DNA of 64,000 bases from Andrena cerasifolii (GCF_050908995.1 NC_135119.1:26379001-26443000), one strand, 5' to 3'. Positions 1-13,185 are shown, numbered from the stretch's first letter. Numbers and translations: made by a program. Notes: generated by a model not told the origin, from the sequence alone.

Positions 1-691
1 TCCCGCTGGTGCGCTAGTTCACTCACTCTCGGTTTACGTCGTTCAGTCTTCTTGTCAAACAGTTCGAGCGAGGGCCGTGACAAGGTTCAGTTTATTAGCT
101 GCTAACTACTTCCCCTTCCTCGGTTTATGAAGAATTCCCCGGTCCCGAATCTTTCTCGATAATCCGGGGAAGACTGTATCTCGGAAACTAAGGCCGACCG
201 CCGGTTACATGTATAGGAAAAAAGTTGTTTAGAATCATGGCCCCTACACATATTTCAAGGTCATCGAAATCTTTGATGATCATGCTAATCGACAAGTTAC
301 CGGTATTGCTTATTAACGATTATGAAAGTAATGTATCATTGAACTTATCGAATAAATTTGAATTGTAATTTTATACCTCTATTTTATTCCTTTTTTAACA
401 TACATTCTTAATACTACGTATACAAATATTATTTTAGCATGCAATGCACTTATCCAGTAAAGGTTTAAAAAAAAGTTTGTATAGTCGGTTTTCAGATACT
501 GATTTTCACGTTAAGTATTATAATTATACTTAAGTATCAAAAGGATAGAATGTTAATTCATACAAAACACTTTTATTCCATGAAATTGTATAACTCGTCG
601 ATTCTATCTTACAACAAAGTTATTCTTTAGCGTGGTTAGTCCTCCCACAATCTGTAGGTTAAATTTAGTAGTATTATCATTCACAGTTATC
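1..691. other. Upstream flank of the LRPPRC-like gene, no gene recognised
   Basis: No convincing coding exon is visible. The first ~230 bases are GC-richer and resemble 5' untranslated or promoter sequence. The rest is AT-rich and leads directly into the LRPPRC-like start codon. A gene running off the left edge cannot be excluded. Confidence 0.4.
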
Positions 692-3600
692 ATGATAAGT
701 ACGTTACTGCAACGCGTGAAACATTTTCGACACCTTCCAGGTAGCTTGGTACTAAATCAAAACAAAGTACTAACAAAGTTTGTAATTCAATGGTATAACA
801 GTTCGTTCGTCATCTTGACGAGGTTAGTTTTCCCCAAATAATATGTTAAACAAAGTTTCGTTCACGTGGTTGACAAAAAATATGATTTTACTAGAAATAT
901 GTTAGTAACGCCAAATATCGAGGAACGTACGGAAGGCAGGTTAAAATTATTTACGAAAATGAAAACCATAGACAGGAACATGCTGGCACATGGATGGATA
1001 AAGAAAAGTGAAATTGAAAATGTTCTATGCAACATTAACTCTGCAGGTAAATGTGCAAATTACATTTTTCTTTATTATGCATACTTTTGTATTTACTTTT
1101 ATTTGCTTTTTTTTTAAAAACTTTAAAACGATTGATTTTATTTCAGATGACATACACAAATTTCAAGCGGTTTTGTTACTTCTTTGGTGCAATAATGTGA
1201 TGGATTGTTTACCATTAGAGAGACTTAAGCTTGGGGAATATTTATGGAGTCATTTATCTGTGTGCAGTATGAATTTAATAATATATCTCTATTTTAAAGT
1301 GAGCAGATATTTTTTGCTCCAATGCGGGGCAAGCAAGCAAGCAAGCAAAAGAAAAAAAGGGTTAACAGATCCGTGAGGAGATCTTTTCCATAGTTTATGA
1401 AAGCATTTACAATATATTTAAAAATACATACTTGTGATTATAATACATTGAAACGAAATTAAGAATATTTCTTTTTTCACAACAAAAAAGTAGAGGAAAC
1501 AGTAACTTTATGCCACTGCGAAAATCTAAAAGGTTTCATGTCCAATCCGGGACACTTTGCGGGACACTTTTCAATGCAAAACAAAGGGCTCGAATGCGGG
1601 ATTGTCCCGCACAATGCGGGATGTCTGGTCACTTTACTCTATTTAGTAATCATGGTTTTTACATTTCGTATGATATATATATATATATGATAAGAAAGTA
1701 TATCTGTAGTTGTAATTTTGCAGATGTCCCAATGGATTCATCTCACTACAATGCATTATTACAATTATATTTAAAAAATGATCGTGACTTCTCACCAATC
1801 GAGCTGTTAACGGAAATGAAGAGTAAACGAATTTGTCCAGATGATGTTACGTATCGAAGATGCATTCAGTACTACTGTGAAAAAGGAAATGTCCTCGAGG
1901 CATTGGAACTTGCGAAACAGTTGAAGCAACTAAATTTTCCTACCAGTATAGATATTTATAACTCCTTGATAGTGGGATATTCTCAACTGCAGTAAGTATA
2001 TGCAATTAAGTGAATGAACGTTATAGAATTTTGTACTCATTACTTGAGTAGGGTAACTGTGCCAATAGTCTGCCATTTAAGGGAAAGCGGAAATTCATGT
2101 TACGCGTTGTAATTATTAATATACTATTTTTTAAATGCGTTATTCACAGTTAAATTCTTTAAAGTATCTATTTTTCAAATGCGTGGATGATTTTTTTAAT
2201 AGTATAACGATTTTAATTTAAAATATCTAAAATACCCAGAAACGTCCTTTTCGCCAATAGTCAGCCAGTAAAATCTTAACTCCAGCCTTACATATGCCAG
2301 TAGTCAGCCAGGTTCTTCTATCAGCTTATATATGTATCTGCCACCCTATAGTATAGTTGTTGTTAATCGTCAGAATGTTACGTGGTTCAAAATTCATGAT
2401 GTGTGTACTCAAAATTTAAAAATTTCTTTTTCCTGAAAATTCTAATTATTTAACAGTTTGAAACAGTTATTCTCGGAACCGTTTCAACTCCTGGTTATTA
2501 ATCGCGTATTCAAAATTTGAACATAAAAAACTTCGTATTAGTGTTAGTACACGCTATTTCCAAGTGTCGCCGATAGTACTAAATTAATTGAAATTGACTC
2601 ACCAGTCGTCAACCATTCAATCGCCAACACAATAAAGCTTTCTGCAGTTCATATTTTTACCGCTAAAGGCATGAAACTTCCCACATTCGAAGGAGAGAGT
2701 ATACTGAACATTGTTTCATTTAAATATATAAGATTTTATTCCTAATTTCATATTTCTAAGCAATTTATCTCCGAAAAGGCTGACTATTGGATAGGGGCCG
2801 AAATAAGGCACATTTACCCTGTACACCATACATTCAACATCGTATGTTACATTTTAGCGTTTATAGTTCCTTAAACATAGACTGTTTCAGTTTATATACT
2901 TTTCAGTGATTTGAAGAGTATATCCAAGATTCTACTGAACATAATAGAGTCTAAAATTAAACCTAACGCCGAGACGTTCACCGCTGTCATGTGCGCCTAT
3001 GCTAAAAAAAATAACATCGATGGAATCAAGGAACAAATTTACACTTGTAAATCAAGCAATATACACCTTTCGAATGAGAATATCTTCAATGTGATTTATA
3101 CATTAGCTGCGAATAATTATACGCAACACATTGATACTGTGAGAATTTGTGAAATCTTTATAGTACAACGGTTTGATGCACGCATAAATATTTAATAATA
3201 TAACGGCCATTTCTGGTTTCAGATGTACCGATATATAAAGAAATCGTCAGTGCTTTCTAGCGATGAAATCCGACTACTATTGAAATTACTATACATAAAT
3301 CAAGTAGATACAGTTGTAAATATACTTTCACATATTAGGCCTGGGAAAATTGTACCGCTAGTGTTAGAAAACCTGGTTTATTGCAGTACGGTAAGAAAAG
3401 ATGAACATATTTTCTACGCTCTTTATACACTCCTCCCATTAATTAAAGGATTACCTCTAGGAACCCGAAAAATAGGGGCAAGTTCACATGGTCGTAACTC
3501 CGGTAAAAATAGTCGTATCGATATTTTGAAAATATGGTTTGAAAGCGTGGAATCCCTACTTTCAGCTGTTTTTTTTTTCTCCGGATTTTAGCTGTATTGG

Positions 3601-5450
3601 TTTTCGACAAAGTTATATAAAGAGCACTTGGTCAATTTTAAAAAATTTCTTAAACTTGCGATAATTCCACGGGGAGTATGAAATTTTGTACACAAATTCT
3701 ATTGACATCAGTCGAAAGCGGCTACTTTCCTGTGTAAAAAGAGAATAATAAATTTCTTGTGCGATTTTTTTTGGCCGAGTTATTCAACTTTGAAGCAAAA
3801 ACCGTTTTTTTAACTTTATTTGCTTCCAGCAGGCGAAGGAATCATCGTTTTTGCTTCAAAGTTGAATAACTCGGTCAAAAAAAATCGCACAAGAAATTTA
3901 TTATTCTCTTTTTACACAGGAAAGTAGCCGCTTTCGACTGATGTCAATAGAATTTGTGTACAAAATTTCATACTCCCCGTGGAACTATCGCAAGTTTAAG
4001 AAATTTTTTAAAATTGACCAAGTGCTCTTTATATAACTTTGTCGAAAACCAATACAGCTAATATCCGGAGAAAAAATAGCTGAAAATAGGGATTCCACGC
4101 TTTCAAACCATATTTTCAAAATATCGATACGACTATTTTTACCGGAGTTACGACCATGTGAACTTACCCCTATTTTTTGGGTTGCTAGAGGTAATCCTTT
4201 AATTAATGGGAGGAGTGTATACGATTAATTCTAAATAACATATATTATTCCAGAACGTAGATAAAATTATTTATACTTGTAGCATCATTGAAAAAAGACA
4301 AATGCATACAAACCCCTTGTTATCAGCGGTTTATTACTCGTTCCTTAAGGATGACGATGCCCTATGTCTTCCTTTGCTCAGAGCCTGTAAACTTCGTTAT
4401 TCGATAAAGCCACACTACTTTTGGCCGCTTTTACTTAAAAAAGCAAATGCTTACGATTTCAAAGGTATGCATGTTGCACAGAAATATTATATTGAAAATC
4501 TTTTAGAATTAAGAATGCAATTAATTCTTACATGTATTACGAGTAATAATATGTTCTTTTTATTTTCAGGCATTCTGGAGATCCTTAGCATTATGAGGAG
4601 TGACTTTAATACGACACCTTGCATCGACACAGTTACTGATTACGTTTTGCCATTTTCCTTCGGGAAAATATTCGATCTGAGGAGAGTATTGATGGGGTCT
4701 GGAATTTGCGAAACAACGATCAATAATGCTTATGTATTATCATATTTAAAGAAAAACAGAACGAAGAACGCTTTATATTATAGTAAATGATATAAGCATT
4801 GATATTACGTATGTAATGCACATACAGCCATTCATTCATTAATTAATGTTCGTTTCCTATAGTGCATTCTTATGGAGGTTATTATTCATACAAAGTAATT
4901 CAACATGATCTTAGAAGTGCTTTAATTATGAGCAATGACGCAGTTAGCTTCGTAGCTATCAGCAGTAAGTTAGCAACAAACCCAAGAACAGATTTAGAAA
5001 CGAGCTTCAACGCTGAAACATATAGAACAGCAGTTTTGGTACCTATGGACAGGCAATTAATTGATTTTATGGCTAATTGCCCAGAACATAAAACATACTT
5101 AGTGAAGGTATAACATTAAGCTATTTATATACTTATGATTTACTATAAAAAGAAAAACAAATCATTCGCAAATTTGTATTGTTACTTTAGATAATAATCC
5201 AGTTAGCGAAGGCTGATATAAGTATATCACCTCAAACAGCGGATAGGCTACATCTTTTCATAAAGGAGTACGCAACTACGGATGTAACACGTGCGCTTCA
5301 AAATGTATCAAATAAAAGGGTATAAATTTTTTTATTAATGAAACGAGTTATTTAGTACACGATTTTATTCCAAATTGTTGTTGTATTTATACCGTAGAGA
5401 AACTTACGAGCGAGTTGATTAGAAATGGGACTAATTTAACGAATCAGTGA
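692..5450 (+). CDS. LRPPRC-like pentatricopeptide-repeat protein (mitochondrial mRNA-binding), short form
   Basis: Eleven exons: 692-792, 856-1046, 1147-1266, 1724-1991, 2907-3138, 3223-3390, 4254-4464, 4570-4782, 4863-5107, 5191-5319, 5400-5450. The phases agree and give 642 aa. The start at 692 was chosen because it opens a basic, Ser/Leu-rich presequence (MISTLLQRVKHF) that fits a mitochondrial import signal. The middle contains PPR helices typical of the family, such as VPMDSSHYNALLQLY followed by EMKSKRICPDDVTYRR. LRPPRC proteins bind and stabilise mitochondrial mRNAs. Human LRPPRC and Drosophila bsf are about 1,400 aa, so this is roughly half length. It may be a second, shorter LRPPRC paralogue of the kind known in flies, or I may have missed 3' exons. 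The last exon and the first intron (63 bp) are the least certain parts. The 3' end converges on the SLC16 gene. Confidence 0.75.
1541..1632. mobile_element. Possible DNA-transposon end fragment in intron 3
   Basis: Clustered GCGGGACA / TGTCCCGC motifs followed by ATGCGGGATGTCTGGTCAC resemble the terminal sequence of common non-autonomous transposons. No partner end or target duplication was found. It lies wholly inside the intron 1267-1723 of the LRPPRC-like gene. Confidence 0.3.
2050..2820. mobile_element. MITE-like element with AGGGTAA...TTACCCT ends
   Basis: The ends are imperfect inverted repeats: AGGGTAACTGTGCC on the left and GGCACATTTACCCT on the right. A motif close to CCAATAGTCAGCCA occurs several times inside, and inverted near the right end. 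No open reading frame of note. It lies in intron 1992-2906 of the LRPPRC-like gene. Its ends resemble those of the smaller element at 13287. Confidence 0.6.
3426..4219. mobile_element. 794-bp foldback MITE with ~380-bp inverted arms and TA target duplication
   Basis: The two halves are near-perfect inverted copies meeting at about 3815-3845. The ends are TACACTCCTCCCATTAATTA and its complement, each flanked by TA, which fits a Tc1/mariner-type target duplication. It fills most of the intron 3391-4253, which is spliced in phase 0, so the protein is not interrupted. The arms hold no transposase gene. Confidence 0.8.
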
Positions 5451-5569
5451 AGACGCAATACGGTTTAAGTAACAATAATGTCGGCATTTGGATTGGAACT
5501 TGCCATTTATCTAAACCTTATTTACGACGTTTGTAAGTATTTAAAAACCTGGGCACAAGATAATTATGC

Positions 5570-5575
5570 AATAAA
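5570..5575 (+). terminator. Poly(A) signal AATAAA for the LRPPRC-like gene
   Basis: Canonical AATAAA 120 bp after the stop at 5450 and before the convergent SLC16 stop codon at 5685. Confidence 0.5.
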
Positions 5576-5684
5576 AAATAATCTGTAGGAAACCTGAAAT
5601 ATCGGCTAGAAACGTATAGTAAATCTTAATATATACTGTTTTATCGTAAAGAATGACTAGTTCATATTACAATAAAGAATTATT

Positions 5685-8600
5685 TTAAGCAGGTTCATTG
5701 TTTATTGCAGTTTTCACTACTTGATTATTCACATTTTCCTGTATTTTTCGTTGCACAAGGGGTATAAAAAATAGTATTAATCCACTAAGAGTGATCATAC
5801 CACCAGCAGTAAAGAATCCAGGATTATAAGTCTCGAGTGCATCGTACAGCCACCCTTGAAAATAGAAACAATGAATTTCTGGGAGATCAAAAGGTGCAAA
5901 GTTGATATTGCTGTAGAATTCTAAATAATACCTGCAATGGGTGGTCCTAAAAGAGATGCGAAGCCTTGAAACAATAAAAGCAGTCCAAAGGCATTTGTAA
6001 GACGGTTCATACCCAACAAGTCCACTAAAATTACAGATGTGAGGCCAACGTAAGCGCCAGATGTGAATCCAAATACGGAAGAGAATAATGCGAATGTTGT
6101 GAAAGTTGTGCACAATATACTAAGAATCGTAGCTGTAAAAGAGAGAAGGAGGTAAAAATTATCTAATTACTTTTAAATACCTGAGGTTTCCAATTATTAA
6201 AAAGTTACAAACAATACTTACAAATACCACATATTGTGAGGCATAAGTTGTATACTAATAACCGATTAACCCACGGTTTATCCGATATATATCCTAAAAT
6301 TATACGGCCGATAGTATTAGCAATTCCAATTACTGCAAGAAGGTAACTTGCATCCTTTTTATTAATCCCCTGTTCCTCAGCTTGAGGCTATGTAAAAATC
6401 AGAATTTTGATTACTATCGACCTTTAATGTCGCTATTAAAATATTATCGTATACTTTTGAATAACAATACGAAGCTTCGAAGTATAAGATTTTTAGAAAC
6501 ATGTAATTAAAATCGTCAGAAATACAAACGTTACGATTAGAGTATTTAATAAAACAACTTTTCTTTTGTTTTAATAATGATGCAATACGCGTACGTACCA
6601 ATACGTATACATATGGTACATAAAATCCAATACTGGTGCAGAAGTTGGAGAGGGTAAATAGAATAAATACTGGATCCTTTAAGATAGATATGTCTAATAT
6701 CTTTCGAGGGCTACCTATCTTCTGTTTCGGAGAGACTTTTAACTCCTTGTTAACTGTCTCTGCGTACTCTGCCTTAACAGGCAAACTTATTACAGGCTCG
6801 GAAATATAAACCACTCCGTCATTATGTTTTTGTCCTACATTTGGTCTGTAATCGAATCTTTATCAGCAAATATCCAGGTCTTAAGAAATACTTAGAAAAT
6901 AATACAAACATCTCTTTGTGGATATCCTCCAAGCTGCTTTGGTGTAGCATATTTTTGGAATTTAAAACAGGCTGGCTACGGGCAGATGTTACACGAACGC
7001 TGTTTTTCTCTTTTTGAAAAGTAACCGCGCGCGTTACTGCGCCTTCTTCCACAGTTCTCCTTGTGGTACTCTGCGAGGGCCTCTACAAATTTGCCACTGC
7101 ATAAAAGGTGATACTATGCTCCCCAAGATTTTAAGTATATAAAGTATTCTAATCAAACACACAACGTACTCTACAATTATTATGTTTCTTTCAATTATAC
7201 ATACAAGAATCCTGTACCTCTGGAGAGCTTTTCTTTCGCTGGTTGCGCGACTCGATGGGCCTGAAGAACAATCCAAGGACGATGCAATTCAACACGATCC
7301 CAGAACAGAGCATAATCGATCCTCGCCATCCGTAGGTTGCTATAAGGTACTCTAGGCAGGGGGCGAAGACCAGGGTGCCCAAGCCAGAGCCGCATACAGC
7401 GATCCCCGTTGCAAGGGAACGGTATTTCTCAAAGTAACTGGTCACGCTTACGATGGCAGGCAAATAGATCAAACCAAAGCCGAAACCTGTACAGCAATTG
7501 TTACACCGTAAATGTATACCCATTCCTACGCCCTGTACGCATAAGGAAAGTGGCTGTTTTCTTCTCACTTCACCTGTTCCAATGCCGATCGTGAAGTAGA
7601 GAGTCACGATGTTTCGGGCCCACATGCTGCACAGCAGACACAAACTGGCCAATATAGAGCCAGCGACAGTTACTATTCGACATCCATATTTGTCAACAAA
7701 CCAGCCCGATATCGGACCTGTAACGAAATCGTTGCATTGGATTCTCAACAACCTGAAGACACCCATGGCGAACGGAAGATTTACCTGAGCACAAGGTGAC
7801 TCCTACTAAGATCGATGCGATCCATGCAGTTGCGCCCTTCCCGTCTTCGAAGTAGTAGAGAAGTTCTAAGTAAAAGAGGCCGAAGGAATACGTCACGCCA
7901 TCCGCTACAAGAAGAAACCAAGTATCAATGCAATGTACCTACTTCCACATTGACTGACAGGGACAGAAACAAGTGGAAATGCTTCCTGGTTGTAATTCCT
8001 ACGAATGACACGCCGAGGATCGCACGTAACTTCCTTGTTTGTATTGTTCAGGGGATTGCTAGATTTTGACTCGACATTGTTTAGTTAAGCTGTTTGTGAA
8101 CGAGGTGTTTCTGACAATGTAATACATCACGTTCCAGGGTTAAAATAATTCAAGCATAGATAACAGTGGAGCCATGGATGTACATGTATCGGTGCATCCT
8201 TGGCAATCGCCTGGCGCAGTGATTACAGAAGCAGGGTAAATTTTATTTGTGGGATGCTTTCGCAATAGGTTTCAAAGATTCGCGGGTTTAAGGAACTGAT
8301 GTTGGATTTAAAAATGGAGCGGGAGGGGGCGACGAGGTGGGGGAGGCAGAAGAAGAGGTTGCACGGTAAATCAATTTATTATAAGAATCAACGATAAAAG
8401 TTATGTGAATTGCGAGACTCTAATGTAATTGATTACTACAAGTTCCAGCAGTGCGTCACGCATTTCCTCACTGCCTATGCGATATCTCTATCCTACGGCG
8501 CAAGTTCATTGTGCTTCTTCCGATAAAATCGCGCTTGGTTTCTTTGACCTCTAGCAATTCCAAGAATAATCATCATAAACTGTAAACTATTGCACGAAGC

Positions 8601-10862
8601 GCGGAACAGTTTTTCAAGTTAAATTGAAAATGAAGTCTGTTCTTATTGTCAGTTTCATTTGATTCTACGAATGATAAGGACCAAACCCTCAGGGAGTATC
8701 ATTTACTTATTGTATTAAAAAAGCAGCTTGCGAACGGTACAAAGTACGCTTCTGGTACCGTAGCCCGATTTTATATATCACGAGGCTACTGTCACGCGTA
8801 ATCAAAACTTTCACGCTACACGTGCATTTCCATGCATATGGTAACGCGCAGGCAAAGTGTAATAACCGAGTAATGGCGTGATGACTCGACCAGGGACTTT
8901 GTCTTTTTTGCGTCAAATTCGCTTATTCAGTTCGCTTATACATAGCACCATATATATATTATATATATGTATATATAGTATATATATATATATAGCTTTC
9001 TCGTAGTGAAGCAATTTCGTAGAGGATCATCCTGCTCCTCCTATCACACTCGCGTTGTTATCGATAACCCTGTTACCCTAATTTCTTCAACGCCGATACG
9101 GCCATTATCATAGTCAGCTCGTTCACCATCTAATAGCAGCTTAAAATCAGGATTGGAGGTTGGGAGAATATCGACAAGGACATAACGGAAATATATTATT
9201 CTCACGTGCACGCTCGACGAGATGCCAATTGCAGCTACATCGTCAATCGTGCACGTTTGAGATCACGTTCGAAGCGGCGAGATAAATTTATTTTAATTTC
9301 ACAGATAAGAGACGGGAAAGAAACGTAGATAAAGTTGCGTAAGGTCAAGGTTCCTGCTCCTGTTTCGTACGAGTAATTGCTTGGTTAAACGAGACTGAAC
9401 CGGTCGAAAGCATTTCGCCGATTCTGCGAATGATAACAGGCTCGCTGGAATTAAGCGCAGCGATCGAACGTGGCTATTTCTGGAGAATCTTGTCGCTGCG
9501 TATGCTGACGAGGTAACAATAATTATTGCCAACAATGTGGCTGTATTTTGACGCATGTAAGTCGAGTTGCGTAAAGGTCAAAGAACAGGGAGGGAGGAAA
9601 TTCTACCCAAAACAACGTGTGCGGAAGCACGTGCTGGCGCACGCGCAAACGTGCGCGCAGAGCTTGTCCTTGTTCATCGAACGATTGCACGTTGATAAGT
9701 ATTTTATCTCTCCTTTATTACTTTTTTTTCGGCGAGGGGACACGTTCCATGATTCCCGTGGCCGGTTACATTCTGGTTTTTGGAACGGAAAGTCGATCGC
9801 CGGGTTATTCTCGGGCAATGTAGAACGCGTGTCCCCCTACTTTCAAGGAAAGCACGCCGGCGATCTCGAGTATCCCCCTTTTCCTCATCCGATAGAAAGT
9901 TCAAATACCGGAAGACTTTGGTCGACTCAATCGCGCATTGTTTAAACGAAACAACTGGACGATGCACAGCTGATACGCTGCTCCTGTTCGAGCACTTTAA
10001 TAAAATCGATACCACTTTTGATTTATCGAACACTACTGTGTGTCACTATTTCGGAGTTGTTAGACAATAAGATTTTTTGTTTGGAGCATAGTTATCAGAT
10101 GAACTGGAATGCGTTACTAATGCCCGAATCGTGACTCAAGTTTGCGATATAAGGAAGTTTCAGTGCGTTCCCTTGAGCGATTAAACTATTTTTTGCTGCA
10201 GCGTCTATACCGGGCACAGAATCTGTGTGACATTTATGGATGAATACTTTTTAACGGCCCACGATATGGCGTTGCATAACGAAACGAATAACAATGTCGA
10301 AATGGTAACAATATCGCGGTGATAATATGACTTATAGATTTTAAAAAAAGAGACTAGCATAAAGTAAATTACACGTTACAAATCGCACACGAATCGATTG
10401 ATCTACAAATACCACGGCAATTTACAATTAAAATCAACGGCTGTATTATTCTTTTTTTACGGAACGAAAGTAATATGAAGAATTATGAAAGAAAAGGAAT
10501 TAAATCTGTAAGAGTGTGCACGATAAGAAATTTAAATTTGAATGAACGCTGTCTTTAAATCGTACGAGCTTTAGAGAATTTAATTTATAATTGGAGGACT
10601 ATTCGATGAGTTGCTGCTGGCAACCAAGTGCCCCCAATTATGAAAGAATAATGAGACGAGGATAAGAGAGCTACGTACTAATTACGTGAATTAGGAAGGA
10701 TGCAAGGACGACGAACCAGCCCCATCCCCCGTCCGGTGGTAAGGGTTGCGTTTGATCAGATACCAGAGGGTGGTCCATTGATTCACAGGCGGCATTTTCG
10801 CTGGCACTTTTTTTCTCTTGCTTATTTGTCTCGGCGGAGGAGCGGACAGCCGCGTGTGCCAT
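5685..10862 (-). CDS. SLC16 monocarboxylate transporter (MCT), 12-TM major-facilitator protein
   Basis: Nine coding exons, read right to left: 10679-10862, 7785-7904, 7574-7717, 7218-7486, 6910-7082, 6599-6845, 6222-6387, 5932-6132, 5685-5854; 557 aa with all phases matching. The family signature PPDGGWGW is at about residues 42-49, at the entry to TM1, followed by the conserved DGVTYSFG stretch. The intracellular linker RGPISGWFVDKYG between TM2 and TM3 and repeated hydrophobic segments are present. A hydrophilic loop at about residues 230-320 separates the N- and C-terminal six-helix bundles, as in all MCTs. The protein should move monocarboxylates (lactate, pyruvate or related) with protons across the plasma membrane; the substrate cannot be read from sequence. 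The start is the first ATG after an in-frame TAA. Intron 1 is 2.8 kb, the other introns are short. The donor at 6909 (GTTTGT) is weak but gives a consistent frame and a 64-bp intron. Confidence 0.9.
7905..10678. other. First intron of the SLC16 gene
   Basis: No supported coding exon. The sequence is mixed GC-rich and AT-rich, with many overlapping short ORFs on both strands around 9300-10070 that show no protein-family features. It may carry enhancers or alternative first exons, but none can be proven here. Confidence 0.4.
8949..8993. repeat. AT dinucleotide microsatellite
   Basis: Imperfect run of TA/AT repeats in the first intron of the SLC16 gene. Confidence 0.85.
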
Positions 10863-11692
10863 GAGTTGCAATTGCGAGACTTAGTGAACATCGTTATCCG
10901 CGATACAGAGTGCCCGCGTCAAGTTGCTGCTCATAGTGGAAGGGAAGAACGAAGAAGAGAAGGGGGATGCCGAGGAGCACGTTGTTTGGGTGATACAGAA
11001 AGCTCGATATGCACAATAAGAAATTGCGTGTACCGTGAAACACGACACGCTACGCTTATTATATTAATCAGAGAAAATCAGAGAAAATCGTTTTGGTCAA
11101 ACGAGCCCCACTGCGGTATTTAAAAAAACAGCTGGGAACTCAGCTTTCGATGCTCCTCGTTTCATTATAAATACTGGAATACGAAAAATTGTCGGACGAT
11201 CGATGCAACTGAATGAAAGAGATATTTTGGAACATTTTTGGAAAAATATTCACATCTGTAGGTTCCTTTTTTTCCTAAAAATGTAAAAAATAAGATTCAC
11301 ATTGTGAATTTTTACATTTTTAAGAGAAAAAGGAACCTGCAGAAATGAATATTTTTCCAAATTTTTTTTTACAGTAGTGTTTGGTTAATCAAAAGATAAC
11401 TATCCCGCACCCGGGCCAACTGAAAATTCAAATTTAAATTTTCGCCTATATGGTACCGCTCCGTCCTAATATCCACGAAAACTTAATTAACAAATATGCT
11501 AACGAATATTGTACCAAACTAGCTACTTTAAACTACTTTTGTATATAGAATCTACGTTGCACGTGCTGCATACTTTTTAGGAGTATAAACAGGATACGTT
11601 GCTCATTTATACGTAAATATTTATTATTTCTTTTCTGAGTTATTTCACTTCATGACACAGAATGGATCTTCTATTAGTTTATTAGGATAAAA
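10863..11692. other. Intergenic: SLC16 5' flank to PITHD1 3' flank
   Basis: Both neighbours are on the minus strand. The part near 10863-11100 is probably SLC16 5' untranslated or promoter sequence. The rest holds the hairpin at 11240-11370 and no gene. Confidence 0.4.
11240..11370. repeat. Short foldback hairpin
   Basis: Inverted arms of about 60 bp (left includes TAGGTTCCTTTTTTTCC, right includes AAAAAGGAACCTGC) meet at the AATAAGATTCACATTGTGAATT centre. Possibly a small MITE; no clear target duplication. Confidence 0.6.
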
Positions 11693-13185
11693 TCAACTAA
11701 TAGATCTAGTAATATCTGCACGATCTCGGGGATGATCAGTTACCTGTGGTCGTGATTCATAAGCGCATATTGTGACACCATGCTGGTGACCGGCAGACCA
11801 TTCTCCTTTCAATCCAATGTAATAAACTTTTATCTTGTCCGTTCCTTCGGTACCAACAAAATGTAAACTTAAGTGATACGTGGAGGAAAACTTTACCACC
11901 CTGTAAATATTAATTAAACATTCATCTTTTTATCATTATCCTTTCGTTCAATTCGCTGGTAATACAATAGAATACACATTACGATGGCTCTTATTTTCGA
12001 CTTTTGAATTTTCTTCGGGGCATCCTCCAGAATAGTTGCAAATAATTAATAAAAAAAATCCGTGTAAAGTTTGAGCTCGATCGGATAACGGGAAAGGGTG
12101 CCCCTAGGCCCTTAAACATTTAAATCATTATTTAACAGCTCGCGAAGTCGATTTTGTATAATATCTTCCAAGTTATTGATTAAATAAAAAAATATGTCAT
12201 ACAAAACTTGTAGATCGGACTTTTTTCGAAAACCGTTTGTTGCACGAGAAAAAGTAATAGAACATAAAAGATGCTCCTTCTCCGGATCTACAACTTTTGT
12301 TTGACATACTTTTTTATTTAATCAATAACTTGGAGGATATTATACAAAATCGACTTCGCGAGCTGTTAAATAATTATTTAAATGTTTAAGGGCCCAGGAG
12401 CACCCTTTCCCGTTATCCGATCGAGCTCAAACTTTACACAGATTTTTTTTTAATTATTTGGAACTATTCTGGAGGGTGCTCCGAAGAAAATGTTGAAAAA
12501 AATTTTTACCAAGGGTAAATAAGAGCCACCCTAATACACATACTTCAGAGGATATTCGTGCACTCCGTGTGTATCCATGCATAGCTCGAATTCTTGGTCT
12601 GGCTGCGTGGCTACATCGTCGAATGTCATGCGTGGGCGATTCTTATACCTATGCATGAGATATTTTATGACGTACAAAGAATATTTTACATTTTCACATA
12701 CACAATTGCACTTTATAAATTCTATGGTTAAAATTCAGATTTACTCACAATTTTACTTTTCGCGGATGAAACTCATCTTCGCCTCCGATAACAATAAGAC
12801 CTTTTAATTTCACATTTCCTGTAAAACTAAGGGGAAGTGAAAATTATATTTATCCATTTCGAGTATGAAAAACACATTAAATTAAAGAAACGTACGGGAT
12901 GTTAAATAGAAGTTCGTTGTCCACATCACTTTCCACATACTACGAGAGAAAACATTGATTATAACATGTGTCGTAATTATATATAAAACTCGGGTACGTA
13001 GACATTATAACTACCTTGTTCCTATCTAATCTGTCTTCCCATGGTTTAAACACAGTAGCCCCGCTACCTTCTTCGCATTCGTTTAAACATTCTACATTTT
13101 GCGTATCGACCTTCCCGTACAAATTATACTGTATACCCAATTCCGTTTCATTGTGCACATCGCCGCAACTGCACTGATGCGCCAT
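11693..13185 (-). CDS. PITHD1: PITH domain-containing protein 1
   Basis: Five exons, right to left: 13015-13185, 12896-12939, 12749-12826, 12544-12648, 11693-11900; 201 aa against 211 in human PITHD1. The single PITH domain covers nearly the whole protein. Diagnostic pieces are CLNECEEGSGATVFKPWEDR, VESDVDNELLFNIPFTGNVK, the FHPRKVKLYKNRPRMTFDD stretch and KVYYIGLKGEW. The PITH fold is a proteasome-interacting thioredoxin domain. Human PITHD1 is reported to associate with proteasome and to influence cell differentiation; the role in insects is not established. The His/Cys-rich start (MAHQCSCGD) matches the family N terminus. The last intron (11901-12543) is almost filled by a foldback transposon. 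The start lies 1.4 kb from the divergent Flacc start. Confidence 0.93.
11984..12532. mobile_element. Foldback MITE in PITHD1 intron 4 (GGTGGCTCTTATTT ends)
   Basis: Inverted arms run from ATGGCTCTTATTTTC on the left to AAATAAGAGCCACCCT on the right. They share stretches such as CTCGATCGGATAACGGGAAA and AATCGACTTCGCGAGCTG in opposite orientation. The loop contains ACCGTTTGTTGCACGAGAAA. A second, partial copy lies at 46707-46945. No coding capacity. Confidence 0.75.

Noticed and set aside
3426..4219. The ORF tail at 3391-3591 as coding sequence
   Set aside because: It enters the MITE; the GTAAGA donor at 3391 and acceptor at 4253 remove it in phase 0.
9299..10070. Dense overlapping ORFs on both strands
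   Set aside because: They overlap each other, have no family features, and lie in the first intron of the SLC16 gene; GC-rich sequence makes chance ORFs long.
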